A stretch of 64,000 nucleotides of DNA from Paragorgia papillata (GCA_035771165.1 JAWNZC010000100.1:854001-918000), one strand, 5' to 3'. Numbered from the stretch's first letter, positions 35,601 to 50,600 are shown. Numbers and translations are program-made. Notes: a model not told the origin generated them from the sequence alone.

Positions 35601-38600
35601 CATTTCTTTTCAGGAGGTTCCAACTATCCTAAAGATGTAAAATCCCCAACCCTGATAAATTAGACACTTTAATGAAGACCTTAATGGCTTAATAAGGTTT
35701 TCATTATAAAACCTGGCAATTATTTTCTAAAGATTCCTCTGAAACTGTATATTTACAAGGGAAGTAAATATATTCAATATATTCGTCTGTCAATATTCAA
35801 AAATAATTTACGCTCACATAGTCACATTTTCTCAGACTCTCTTTGAGTTTGTGGTGCAGAAGTTTTAACAATATTGTTATAGTAACTTTTTTTAGATTGT
35901 ATAAAGGATTAAGTTACTTATATTTAGTTAAACGTATGAAATGTCCTTTAATAAAATTAAATTTAATAAAGCCTAGTTGCTACTTTTTGTTAAAATATTT
36001 ATTGTTTGTTCTAAACAATAAATAATTTAACAAACAGTACTTTATAGTAGGTTTATTCAATTCCATTTTATTAAACAGTAAGCTCAAGTTAACTTATATT
36101 AGTTTTTATATTATATTCACACGCCATTTGTTAATTTATAGTGGAAATACATGTATATCACCTTTGCTGAAAATAAAGTTGACAGTTTAAATACCATTTC
36201 GTTGAGGGTTTAATTACCGTAGATAAGTTACAATATTAACAAGTAATCAAAGACATACAAGTACCACATTACTTACCATTTGGACCGTTTCGTTCAAAGT
36301 TTCGTTGAACCGAACCACAGGTTGAACGAATATCGAAACCACAGAATCAACTCGCGTCGGAACCCTTGACGTTTATGTCCTCGCGCATGTTGCCTCGCGC
36401 ATACTATTCTGTGATCGAAACTTTCAACAAATAATCGTCAACTTGTTGATGCATGAGTCTACAATTTCTGTCAATAATGTCAGCGGTTAGAATGTGTCAC
36501 ACATGGTGTCACACCATCATGGGGTTGACATAAGAGGTTAAGAGTTCACTAGAGCTCTTGCGAGAAGGAAATAGCAAGTTGTTGGTTTTTTTATTTGTTT
36601 TGAAAACTTCCGATAAACAACGATAATATCTTTCAAGCAATCTCCAAACAGTAGCTATAAATTTCCAAACAATTTCCAAACAGTAACGATAAATTTCCAA
36701 ACAATTTCCAAACAGTAACAATAAATTTCCAAACAATTTCCAAACAGTAGCGATAAATTTCCAAACAATTTCCAAACAGTAACGATAAATTTCCAAACAA
36801 TTTCCAAACAGTAACAATAAATTTCCAAACAATTTCCAAACAGTAGCGATAAATTTCCAAACAATTTCCAAACAGTAGCGATAAATTTCCAACCAATTTC
36901 CAAACAGTAGCGATAAATTTCCAACCAATTTCCAAACAGTAACGTTAAATTTCCAAGCAATTTCCAAACAGTAGCGATAAATTTCCAAACAGTAGCGATA
37001 AATTTCCAAACAATTTCCAAACAGTAGCGATAAATTTCCAAACAATTTCCAAACAGATGCGATAAATTTCCAAACAATTTCCAAACAATAGCGATAAATT
37101 TCCAAACAATTTCCAAACAGTAACGCTGAATTTCCAAACAGTTTCGATAAATTTCCAAACAATTTCCAAACAATAGCGATAAATTTCCAAACAATTTCCA
37201 AACAGTAGCGATAAATTTCCAAACAATTTCCAAACAGTAGCGATAAATTTCCAAACAATTTCCAAACAGTAACGCTAAATTTCCAAACAATTTCCAAACA
37301 GTAGCGATAAATTTCCAAACAATTTCCAAACAGTAGCGATAAATTTCCAAACAATTTCCAAACAGTAACGCTAAATTTCCAAACAATTTCCAAACAGTTT
37401 CGATAAATTTCCAAACAATTTCCAAACTGTAGTGATAAATTTCCAAACAATTTCCAAACAGTAGCGATAAATTTCCAAACAATTTCCAAACAGTAACGCT
37501 AAATTTCCAAACAATTAATTTCCAAACAATTTCCAAACAGTTTCGATAAATTTCCAAACAATTTCCAAACTGTAGTGATAAATTTCCAAACAATTTCCAA
37601 ACAGTAGCGATAAATTTCCAAACAATTTCCAAACAGTAGTGATAAATTTCCAAACAATTTCCAAACAGTAGCGATAAATTTCCAAACAATTTCCAAACAG
37701 TAGCGATAAATTTCCAAACAATTTCCAAACAGTAGCGATAAATTTCCAAACAATTTCCAAACAGTAGCGATAAATTTCCAAACAATTTCCAAACAGTAGC
37801 GATAAATTTCCAAACAATTTCCAAACAGTAGCGATAAATTTCCAAACAATTTCCAAACAGTAACGCTAAATTTCCAAACAATTTCCAAACAGTTTTGATA
37901 AATTTCCAAACAATTTCCAAACAGTAGTGATAAATTTCCAAACAATTTCCAAACAGTAGCGATAAATTTCCAAACAGTAGCGATAAATTTCCAAACAATT
38001 TCCAAACAGTAGCGATAATTTCCAAACAATTTCCAAACAGTAGCGATAAATTTCCAAACAATTTCCAAACAATACCGATAAATTTCCAAACAATTTCCAA
38101 TCAACTAACGATATATTTCCAAACAAGATCCATACTGATTTAGGGCTAATTTCCAAGTAATTTCCAAACTGTATCAATAGATTTCCAAAGTATTTACATA
38201 CTATTTACAAACTATTTACAAAAGTGATAAATAAAATTTCAAAAAAATTTCCAGATAAGTTCCAAGATAAAGTTCCAAACTAAAGTGCAATATTCCATAG
38301 TGTGTCCAAATTTGCATGTAATTGGAAATTGACATTTACAGTGTATATCCCAACTATTTCCAAACTATTTCCATTGTACGGAAAGGTTCTGATTTTTCCA
38401 GTGATGTACGAGATCACGCACCCATCCATCAATCTATCGATCTATTTTATCCATGCCACAATTCATCATCCATCCATGCATGCATCTATTCAATCATCTA
38501 CCATTTTATTTACCAACCGATTTATTCACCGCCTTAACCTTGTCCCTCCAACCATTGCACCAAGCTACCTATCTATCAATGCATCATATGAACTAACCAT

Positions 38601-41600
38601 CTAGCTATCCAGATAACAACCATCTGCATAACTATCAATATGTGTATACATCCATCCATCTGTTCACCAACCCACCCACTCAAAACACTAGTATTTTAAA
38701 AATCTATTCCAAAAAAATACCAAAAACTTACAAAACTTTAAGTTCACCAAGTCCGCTGAAAACTTTACTATCTATTTCCAACAAACGGTTTGAATCAAGA
38801 TATCTGAAAGAAAGAATAAGCCGAAACACTGAGAAAAATGTTATTTAAAAACCATTTTTCCAATATAAAATTACAAATTTATTTTATTTATTACACAATT
38901 TCAAAAGGTGAAATAATTCTTAATACTGCATTTCTAATAGGAGATAAATCTTTAAAAAATACAACAGTACTATTTATTAAGCTTGTTGTCTAAAGAACTT
39001 ACAATATTTGACAGATTCTGGGAACATTTGAAGAGCTTTCAATCGTTTCAAATTCAAAACATTATAAAATTCAAAAACGAGGTTGATTTATATTGTTGCA
39101 ATAGATATACCAGGCCGGAAACGTAATTGAAAATGAAAATAAGTGCCCAGCAAATAACTTTTAGACAAAATAAATGTAATTAGCTAACGTTTCGTTGCTT
39201 GAAACGCAACATCATCAGAGCAATTTGAAAGCTTAAGGATAATTAAGTATTTGTATATACATGGTTCAAATATGATATTACAAACGGTCAAAACAGTACA
39301 ATAACAAATTCAAAAATTTAAAGAAACAAATGAACGTATAGATTTTAAGATTATAATAACAAAAAGTAAATAAAATATCATGTTTCAGATAGTCGGTTAA
39401 AGAGTATGATTATAACAATTAGATTAGTCATAATGAGCTAGAACAAAGAAAGAGGTAATGAACTTATGTTTGCGTGAAGGACGGGGTTAAGTATTAGTTA
39501 TTTATAAATTACAAATTAATAAGTTTAATTGATAATCAACACAATAGAACATAATCATTGGACAAACGACGTAAATGGTCTAAAAATGAAAATCAATTAT
39601 AGAACGATTGACGTCTCAACCGAAAGCTGAGATTATCAGTTTCTATTAATAATAGATGTAAATTCCTTCGGATAGCATACAACCATGTAAACATTCTTTA
39701 TTTCGGAGAGCTCTCGTCCTGTGATGCTCATGGACATCACCAGATGTTGCAACTGGATTACAAAGATTGATGAATAACCTAAAGTCTGATTCATCACGTC
39801 ATCATAGTGTTAAATATTAATGTGTTACAATGTTAAATATTACTTAAATATTCTAATTGGTTTTAATTTTATAGAAACTGATGAGATTACATGATCAATA
39901 GTATAAGCGATAAAAAATCAAAGAAAGAATATTATAGAAAATATTTTATAATATTTGCATGATTGAGAAGTTAGCATTCTTTGGAAATTTACGATGCTTA
40001 TAGAGATAGATTTCTATTAATTCCCTAATCCTTGAGAGAAGTAGTTGCGTTAAGTACAAATGAGAAAAGCTTGTTCCCAACGAATTTGGTGATCGATCAG
40101 TTACCCATATGTATTTAGCAACGGTAGATTTTTTGTGTGACCCTTTGATCAACAACAAAGATGTTCTTTAATACAGACCATGAGATTTCGGTTGATTGAT
40201 GCTTGTGAGAGAATTATTTCTACAGACACAGCCGATTCAGCGCCAAGTAAGGAAGTTGAACGGATTATTTAGGTTGTTGTTCGGCAGGTCTAGTCTGTAT
40301 TGTGGTTGTGGAATGGTGAGTTGGATGTTCTTGGACGGATATCAGTTGTCTTCAAGACAGTTTGTACGTGAGACAGTTCTTGATATACTTGAAGTGGTCT
40401 TGGTCGCAGATGGAGTAGGCGCGTTCTATAAACTCTTACAAATGGATGGCTTAAATTTTGGGTAACGAAAGGAACTGTAAATTATACACAGCAATCGTCG
40501 CGAGAAGGTTTTCTGTAAACAGTGTGCGTAAGACTGCTATTTTCCTTTTTTGTAATTAGAATGTTGAAGAAAAGTAGGGATTGATTTTTATCTCGTGCCT
40601 CCATGGGGTATTTGATGGAAGAACTTATGCTGCATGTTAAGATAGTCAAGGAAAGAATGTAAATATTCTTCTTCGTGAAGGAAGATGTTGAAGGTGCCGT
40701 CAACAAACTTCCGCTAAAAACTTCGTTTGAGACATGAAAATCCATGAAAAACTGTTCTTTCAAAATTTTCCATAAATAGTTTGGCCAAAACAGTAAAGAA
40801 AGGACATTCCGTTGCAGCCCTTTCTGTTGGCTCGTAAAATGGATCGCGCCATTTGAAAAATATAAAAAATTTAAACAGTTTCAAAAAGGTGAAGATTTCA
40901 ATAACAGAAAGACCAGTTTGGTCGTTAGATTTGTTTTTCGCGTGATATAAAATTATGGGGACTTCTGTGATGGTTATCTGCCCCGATAACACGCTTACCA
41001 ATCGCACTAACACCAACACTACAATTTATTAACAAAATAAGAATCTCGCCTAATATAAAAGCTTGATAAGTTAATAGAATATATCATTAATAAAAAAAAT
41101 GGACTCTGTTAACGTGCAGCATTCAGGGAATTCCTAATGTGGACGCAGATGAATTGCGCTATAAATTAAGTTTTGGCAAGTAATAATATTTATATGTTAA
41201 CCAGAGTAAAATTGTCTCTGGTTTAACAAGAGGAAAATGCGCAAGTTAAAGATATATGTATAAACATGTCGTACAGAAAGAGTGAATCCGAGGCTGATAG
41301 AAAATTAAATTCTTTCACTTGCATAGTTTTGGCAGTAACTTGTGATAACCATTACCAGAAATTTGGGACAAGATGGCGTCGCGCGGGCGCATATAGGCCA
41401 TTAAACATGACGGCCAAATCGTATAAGGAATAATACAGTAAAATCGTAAATTTTAAAATTTATCCTACTAGGGACATAGACTTCTCGGTTGCGGAGTTCG
41501 ATTCCTGTTAAGAGTTAAGTAAGGAAACGTTATAACAAAAAATGTTCGCTTACCGAAATACACAGCCGGTTCCCAACATCGATTTATTTACGCTGCTTAT

Positions 41601-44600
41601 TTGACTCATTCTGTTATGTAAGCCATAGTAATCCTGCTAAACATGCGATACAAATCTGCCAAATACACCACTTTCCTTGCGAACGATGCAAAGTGCGGAG
41701 CTTGCTATGTATTTAGCAATGTTCGAACTGCTAATATAACTCGTAAATATCTCCGTATCTAACAACATTGCGGTTCCCAAAGCCTTTACACTTTCTTGGT
41801 TTTACAGTGTGTTTGAGCAATACACCAAATCGTAGTTTTATTTAGGCCCACATGCAAATTAGTTTCCTTTTCAATTTGGGCCCCTATGCAAATTACATCG
41901 TGTCTATTAAAGCATAACGGGAAGATAACATAGGCTGGGACTATTTTTTCATGTTTTGAGTTCATTATTTTTAGACACTACGTTTAGGATTATTGTCAAG
42001 GATAATTGAGAAGCAAATTTTATCCTTATAGAATACCTAAGCATTAAAATATTTCTGAAATCAGAAATGTCATGTTAACTGCGGCTGCTTCAGCCTCATG
42101 TTATAAACGAACTACGTTTTATCCCGACTCAGATTGTATGCACAGTCGAAACTCCGATTTCGTCTATCAGCAGGAGGCCGTTATGTCTAAACGTGGAGTT
42201 GAGCTGCGAGAAGGACAAACGACGAAGCCACGGAGGTCTCTTCTCTTTCGAGCAGCCTGCAGCCATGTTTGTTTTACTTTGAAAGTAGGGGCGATCTTTG
42301 TTCTTAGCAGCCGTTTGCATTTCCGCAAAATATTTACTGTATATTATTATCATGGGAGTAACCACTGGCTACGAACGTGGCCGCAAAATGTCCCAAATTT
42401 CTGGTAATGCTTCATGTTTGCATAGGATAGAAAAACTATAATAGAAACGGGTAAAGGAACACAGCTGCGGTCACGTTTCTACTCAATTCTCTTCACTTTT
42501 CTATTAGGTTATTATACTACATCAGGCATGTCTATCAACAAAATCCTCTGCTTTAAACAATTTTTGGTTTTCATCTGACGTCACGGCGGCCATATTGGGG
42601 CACAGAAACAATGAAATGGCGGCCATGTTGGTGCACAATCCTTATCATTTTGGAATTTAAATCTATTCTTATTCAAACATTTCGTATTGATTTACCGCCC
42701 CAACGGAAACGACCCATAAAGAAAAAAATAGCCGCCATTTCGTTTTTCTCGGAAGTGAGAAGCCAATTAGATTACATGAAAAGTAGTTTTCTAAGTATGT
42801 GCTAATTATGAATATATTGTTATTTCAGAAATGGAAATGAAAATTAAATGTCAATAATTTTAAACAGAACAATTTAATTATAACAGTAATTACAGAAATA
42901 CAATTATAATTCTCTTTGTTAAACTGTAGTTTTGTGTCAAATGATTACTCTGTACTTACAACACTTTTATGTTATTTTTAGATGGAAACAGTCCAACTTT
43001 CAACTCTTTGATAAAGTTCATACTGAGATCTCTAGATATGCAAATAAAAAACATTTTAAATGTTTTATTAAGTTATATATAACAAATAGAAAAATGTCCA
43101 CAAAGTTTACTTCAATTTACTAAACTACCAAAGTTTAAAGTTGAATTGACATATTTAAATTTTAAACGCGGTAACAAAAATAAAAGTCTAAAAAATTAAT
43201 TAACTTTTTCTTTTTGTTAAAGCGGCGTGTGATTTTTTGAAAACTAAGTAGAAATGTGCATATTTCAATTGTTTATTTTGAACTAAAAAAATTGAATGCT
43301 TATACCAAACTCGTTTGTCAAGTTAATTCAACGTTAATTTACCACCATATTTATACTTGGGAAGCAAGCCGGAAGAACCTCTAAAACAGTGGAAGCGTTT
43401 TTTTACGTTTTTGATTGACTTTTGCTCGAGTCAATCAGAACGTCCGAAACAATCTGGAAGCGAAAAACACTAGATGATTTGTGCGATCATTTTTTTGTAA
43501 TTTTAGCGTAATTGGCATGTATGTTTGCTACTCGGTTTGTTAGACTGATGCTAGTATCAAATCATTCATCTGCAATCGAGAGCAAAATTGTTGATACAAT
43601 TCTTGGTATTTGTCAATAGATTTCAACATTTACGAACAGATCTAAAAAATGCAGGTTTGATGCACACCTAGGGCTAGCATGTAGTGAAAAAGTAAATTTT
43701 AGAATTGGAATAAACATTGAGGCGTGGGAGAGGGGGTTAATTCGATGTCCGTCGTCATCTAAAATTTGTAAAGCAAAGGTATATAAATGAGTAACCCAAA
43801 ATTTTGTTTAAAAAGAATAATCAAGCGTTTACAAGCGAAAACTTCAGCGCTCAGACGAATCATGAAATATTTGGAAAGCCGACAGTCAGTCGGTGTCTAG
43901 TTATAGAACATGACCCGATTAAAGCATTTACGCAATTATATTTCAGTAATTCTGGATCACTCGTACCTTGCCTTATTCCAGCATCTTGATTGGTGCGGAT
44001 GGGAGGGGGGAGGGGGGGACGGGAGGGGGGAGGGGGGACGGGAGGGAGGGGAGGGAGGGGGAAGTGCCCGCGGTTAATATCTCAGAAAGTATTTATGCTA
44101 TAGAAGTGAAACTTGGTAGGTTAATAGAACATTCAAAAATATTATAATTTTTAGTGGTGTCATCCCCCCGTTTGACGACGTCATAGTTAAAAATACAACA
44201 AAGTGAAATACAGCCAAATAATAGAAAAAGAAAACTCTTAAATAATTTTTTTTTATTATTATTACTGTAGTTAGAGCCGGTAGAAAGAAGACAAAACTAT
44301 AAAACTTTAAAATTTAGGAAGAATTTGTCTTATTTTTTGGTTTATGGCGGTTGACTTAGTTGTTGGGATAAGAAGGTATATGTTAAATTCATTAATCAAG
44401 CTTTATTGTTAATTCTATTTTCAATCTTTATACATTATCTGAAGTGTCCTATGAGCATCCGTAACTTTAAAAGCAATTTTCCGAAAAAATCAAATTCATG
44501 ACGTCACTCTATGAAGTTATTGTTCGGCCATCTTGGATTCCGCCATATTGAATTTGCGACGTCATTAGATGAACTTAAATAACACAACATTCATGGAAAT

Positions 44601-47600
44601 ATATTAAAAATACTATTAAAAGTGATTCAAATACTCAAAAAAAATTTATGGAATGATATTAAAAATACTAAAGTTAATCAAATACTCAAAAAACCCAAAA
44701 AAACAAACCTAAATTAAACCAGAATTTCGAAATTTTTGCCAGAAACCTCATCAAAAACGTGGTTGCTATGGCAACACTAATCAGTGTAAAAATTTTTTTA
44801 CAAACGATAGTGTTCCGCAACAGTAGGTATGAAAAGTCACAATGTTTCTTCACATGGCCAGAAATTTGCGACATCTGAGCCTCAGGTGGTCAGCAGCTAT
44901 CCTTCGAAACACAAAACAGCTGCCATTGACATTTTATCAGCGGCCATGGATATTTTGACACGACACAGACACGGTAAACGACGAAGTTTTGTGGTATAAA
45001 GTCGTTTAACAGTTCAACAAACGTTAGAGCGCCAGCCTGCGACTTTAGTTTAGCCAGGTCTTTGAGGATTTCTTGAGGAATATCAATAATTTCTGACGAA
45101 TTTCTGTTTGGTGTAATTCAAACAATGATTCGTCGATAAACTTATAGGCTTGAATTATTTTTATCCAAAAGAGAGGGCATTGATCATATTTTAAAGTGCA
45201 GGAAATATTGAAATATACCCATAGTACGATTAGTATTGTCGCATTGCCGCGATTTACTTTAATTTTGCCGCGAATGTACAAACAGGAAGTTAGGGATTTT
45301 GCTGGATATGTGTTGGTATTGTGTGGGATAGGAAGGGTGATATTGTTTTAATCCCACAGTACTCTGCACGGCTAGACATATTTTTTTCTGAGCTTTCGAA
45401 CGATACCAAAGATAATGAATTTTGTTGGAAACTCTCGTTGAAGTTTCAGGACAACCCAGCGTTTTTGCTCAAAGCAATTTTTCACTTCCGCTTTGATCTT
45501 CCAACGCGAATTATGTGGAATTACAAATATTTCAACATTGAAAAGTAGAGCAACCACGGCAGAAGCACAGGAGAATTTAAGTGCTAATTATGGTACTATC
45601 TGTTATATCCATGATGGGAACCTGACATTTTGCAAAATATTCGCCAATTCGCGTATACAAGGATTTTAAAAACTGCTCATGAGCAAGATTTACTATGAAA
45701 TACATTGGCTGCAGAGTGGTGCTGCAAAGCAGATTTCGTCGCGTCTCAAAAGCAGACCAACGTAACAGCGCTGATGCTGAAAAGGTATGATCAAACAGGC
45801 ATTGTTTTAACGGCCTTGTACACTCTTTAGTTCTCTATTTAGTAACTGATCAACGTTGTTTTTTCAACCTTGAACGCAAAATCGGGAACAAGAAGAAAAC
45901 CATGTCAAAGATTTAAGATTATCCGTCTTCATTTGCAAGTTAACTTTGCAATATCGATGTCGCTTCAACATCAAAACAACATGCTGGTTCATCGTTGTTA
46001 CCGTCAAAAAAAGGTCCATAATCTAACGTCGAAACGACGTCAATAATGGGCTTGTCTCACCCCCCAAGTGACCCTGACCTCTGCCTTATTGTGATTGGCC
46101 AATTAGCGTTATATTTAACAGTTATACCATGAGCTCGAGTCGTATATGAGCTCATAGCCAACGAGGCGCTTCGCCGAGTTGGCTATTAGTTCGTATACGA
46201 CGAGAGCGAATGGTATAACTGTTTTATTATATAGCCAAGCACTGTACAAGAGACCAAAATTACAGCGAAATGTTTGAAACAAACTTCCGGCATAGGCAAC
46301 TAATACTTCCGCCATGCGTAATGATGCATTCACATAGAGTTTCTCGCTGAGCGGTTCGGTAAACAGCTTCGAAATGTTGTATAAATGTTACTCGAGAGGC
46401 AAAAAATGTGTTAAGCAGATCAACAAAAAAGATTAAAAGGTACCTTTATGAAGTCAAAAGGTGGGTCAGTTGTTTATATTAGCGTTGCAGTCGTGAAAAA
46501 GGTTTTGATTTCATGCAAAAATGAAACTGAAACACCTTCGGCAGTGAAACTAAATTAATTAGTTGGTTGTTTTTGAAAAAGAACATGATTTTTACTACTC
46601 CAAATGCTTATCTAAATAATAGAGTCTCTTTACTGGTGATCTCCTACGAAATGTGTGTTGTAAGCTTGATTTTACCCGTGAGTTTCTTTGTTTGGCAACA
46701 AATTAATATCAACCCGCTAATTTAGTCGTGTTTTTGAAGTCAAAAGACGTAAATTTTAGGTGAATTTTACCATTTGACATGCTAAATTGTGTATTTGTTA
46801 ATGTATTTTTACACAATGTTGTTTTTTTACACATTTGTTTTAGGGTGTTGATGTTTTTCTGTATAAATATCCGTCAATTTCAACTCTTTTCGGCAGTAAA
46901 AAAACATGCCGCCATCTTGTTTTTCCTCTACTATCAGGATATGGGCTAATAGCCTGGTAGTAGGGAACCAATCAGATTACGCAAAAGCTCACATCCGATA
47001 GCATGCTATATAATAACAAACGATATAACTGACCAATCGCAGTAAGGAAGAGGTCAGGGTCACGTGGGGGGCGAGACAAGCCCATTGAACGTCGATCTGA
47101 TTTGCATTTTCATGTTTTGCATATTCGACTTTCTTTAGACGACGAATCGATGAGGTTTCGCCGGCTGAATTATTTTGTTCTTGCCAGCGCTACATAATAT
47201 ATACATAAATACAAGACGCCTGGGTCAGGCGTTTACTAGGGATACGTACTGGCAAGGAGGCTGAATGCAATGTCGTGCAAACTTCACAAATGTAAACATA
47301 TTTACGATCAAGAGAGTTTTCAGCCACATTACTGTTAATTAAACTACAAAGAGTCAGTCACTTTCAAAACCTACCAACAGCGTGGAAGAACACTTTGATA
47401 AAAAACGAAAGCTGTTCGACTTTTTGTCCAACTTACTTCAAGAGTGAAAGGAGAAAATAATTTACAATATGTCTCACGGCTTCTCTTAGTCACACGGCTA
47501 ACAACTCACCGGAAGTATGAATAGTAACGGAAGTAAAAAGTGCAAAACTGCAAAATCGTGACACATAAAAAGCCCAAGCTGAAACCTAGACTCTACCTAC

Positions 47601-50600
47601 CACAGTAGCCTAGCGGAGTAATTAGCAGAAACAGATAACTAAGCCCTCGTATCAAGTAATATATAATGCAAACGTGTCGTTGTCGAGTTATGATTAACCC
47701 ACGTTCAGTAAACAATCAAAGTGTATATTGTTGCTGACTAATTTAATTCTATAATGCAATATTAATTACTTACAGTACTTTAAGTGACCGAGTTTCATGA
47801 AACAGTTTTCTTGGAATGTTTTCAATACGGTTTTTAGACAAGCGACTACATCAAATTAAAGAAGAAATATTAATAACCCTCCATCTTTCATACATATTTA
47901 CTTCGTTCATGCTACACTAGATTTATATAATCAGTAGACTGGTGTTCAATTTGCATTATTTGCAACTGTACGTCACTGTCGGATCTTTAAGTCCTTTAAA
48001 AAAATGTCAATATCACAATAATATATCTCTAACTCAATGTTATTTGGTACCCCATAAAATTGAGTACAAAAGTCAAGTGTTGATATAGTATTGTAATTTC
48101 AGTCTAGCTTTCACCAAATAATTTTACTCTGTAAAAAGAGGGCACTCAGAAATTGCGTATATCTCCCCCAGCGGGTTTATTATTAGAGATGATTAAAAAG
48201 AAAAGTAGCCATCCTGCTAACCAGGCTAGCTCACATGCAACACCTACACATAAATAAATGAATAAAATGCTTGATTGCCCTCGTAACAAAATTATGCAAA
48301 ATGTTTGCGTAAAATAAGGATAGTGAGCGCGACGAAGAAGCAAGCCAAGGATGAGTCATCTCAGTTAAAGCATTCCAGTCATAGACACCCTGTTATAATA
48401 TAATGTTAAAGAGAGTGCTCCGTTAGCAGTGTTTTAAATAACCAAAGTGAAAGGTAGTAAACTGCCGAGAATATATTTGATAAAGAAATAAAGGCGTTTC
48501 TAACGGAGCCCTTCATCAGAGTAAAATGTTTTGAAATGAAATAAAACACGGCTTATATATCCAAAGGGGTTAAGAAATTAAAATAGCCAAATGTTGGGAG
48601 GTTAAACACACTTATCATAATTCCAGTCAAAATGGAGATACCTTCCCACTTTTTATTCTGTAGTTCGTTGCGTATTGCTGTATTTCTGTAGCAAAATTGA
48701 AAAATGTACAAAAATAGTATAATTTAGCTTTAATTGGCATTTAATCATAATACAATGAATGTTTATCCCAAATCGAATCAGATAAACGAATATACATCAA
48801 GAATTGGCGACTTTTATCGCTAGACTTTCCTCGCGCTTCATTAGCGGCTACAGAAATACATGCAGTAATACACAACCAACTACAGAAGCGGAAGTGGAAA
48901 GGTATTTCCATTTTGACAGTAATGAGATGTAAAAATGTTAGGTATTAGCTAATTATTACAATTGATCGGCAACCAGATTGTGGGAGAGGGAGAACTAATA
49001 AAGCTAAATACTAATAAGATGGTATCAAATAGAATAAATGAGAGTGCATAACTAATAATAACGAGAAAGTTAAATAAATAGAAAAGAAGTATGAAATTAA
49101 AGAAAAGAAAAACGTTCATTAAGGCCATAGCTTTAACGAACGTTTTGTTTTATTTAATTTCCTACTCCCTTCCCTATCTTTCTCATTATGGGCATAATTA
49201 CATGAACACGCGGCGGCACTTTTTGCTTCAAAAGCAATCCCAACCTACTTAATTAAGTTCGGAAGACGTCGCTTGAATACAGATCAGCCATGTTTGGGGA
49301 CTACGGACGAATTGATACTTCAAGAGAAAATAGGTGTCATTACGTTGTGAATAATTATTTAGGAGGTATCCTTACGAAAGCTGTACACTAGCTTACTGCT
49401 AATGAGTTAAACGAGCACCAACATTTTACTATAAACTTCTCTTTAAATATCTACATTTGCTTAGCCTAATACTAAAAAGCTATTAATTACAAATTGATTA
49501 ATTAAGTTACTTACACAGTTTGTAAAGACCTTGATTTATAGAACGTCTCTTCTTCTATCTCCAGTATTTTATTTCCCCTCAAACTTCTAAACATCACCAA
49601 CAATAAATAACATGATTAATAATTTAAGGTTAGTTGCTTATTACTATAAAAATATAAACAATAACATACATGGATTGTGAAATTTTGTAGTCAAAATTTT
49701 ATCTTACAATTGATAAATTTGCGTTGATGGTCAAATAAAGGCTTTTAGCATTGTATTGTTAGTTATAATTACAAGTCGTTATTGCACTAACCCTTTTTTC
49801 GTATAAAACAATGGACCCCAAGAATTATTTTGAATTAACGTTAACTGAAAAAAACTCAAATACATCGCTGCCCTTTTCTTAATATATACATAACTTCTTT
49901 TATAGGAAAAATACTTTTGACCGTTTTATAAAAGTGTAAATTTGAAATTAAGGGAGGATTACATACAATAATAGTAACACCAAAATTCTTATTGCCCCAA
50001 CCGGGAATCGAATCCAAGGTCTTGGAATCAACGCAATGGCACTCTGGCCACTGAGCTATTGAGATACGGTCAGGTCAGCGTCAACATTAAGGCTTGAGAA
50101 AGAGGCAGTTGATATAACAACTTTAAAGAAATATTAAATTTTACTTACAAGTATTCTAATTGCGTCAGCTTTTTGAAATCAAGTTTGGTCAACTTCACCA
50201 GAAGATTTTCATCAAAATGGCTAAACACATAATAAACAACAACTATTAAAACCATAATTAAACGGCCAAAATGAATTCAAAATTATGTTTTTGACGGTCA
50301 AATAGCAAAACTACACTTTTGAAACGTTACAATATAGAACAAAAAATCTGTTTTTGAATAACTTACATTGCAGACGTTCTCTCTGGGAAATACAAAGGCA
50401 TATATAATAAACCTTCAGCAGAAATAAAGATCTTGTTATTGTCTGATTTCAAACGATTACAACGTACGTTTGGTGGACAGTCTAAAGAAAATATAGAAAC
50501 ACTTTAGAAATAAACATCAATTAAAGCAATGACCAATACAAAATAGAATATTAGATAATCTAGTAACAACAGCGAAAGCTGTGAATACTATAAATCATCA

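Larger units (their letters stand above)
27821..38731 (-). other. 10.9-kb receptor intron packed with simple repeats
   Basis: It lies between LRR exons 4 and 5. Both ends fall close to minisatellite blocks with the TTTGGAAATTG/CAATTTCCAAA word in opposite orientation. It holds most of the window's satellite DNA and no recognised coding sequence. Confidence 0.65.

Noticed and set aside
36509..38177. Frames of 481 and 326 codons with WKLFGN-type repeats
   Set aside because: The 32-bp minisatellite cycles through three frames with no stop; there is no start context, splice site or unique domain.
39003..39080. A further LRR exon (VLNLKRLKALQ near a GTAAG)
   Set aside because: There is no AG acceptor at the 72-nt position, the phase does not match the other LRR exons, and the frame that would match has a stop.
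42072..42407. 111-codon plus-strand frame
   Set aside because: No known domain, no signal peptide, no splice partners seen, and it lies inside a receptor intron on the other strand.
45045..45557. Overlapping frames of 61-78 codons on both strands
   Set aside because: Openness on both strands, no recognised motif and no splice context; probably an unclassified repeat.
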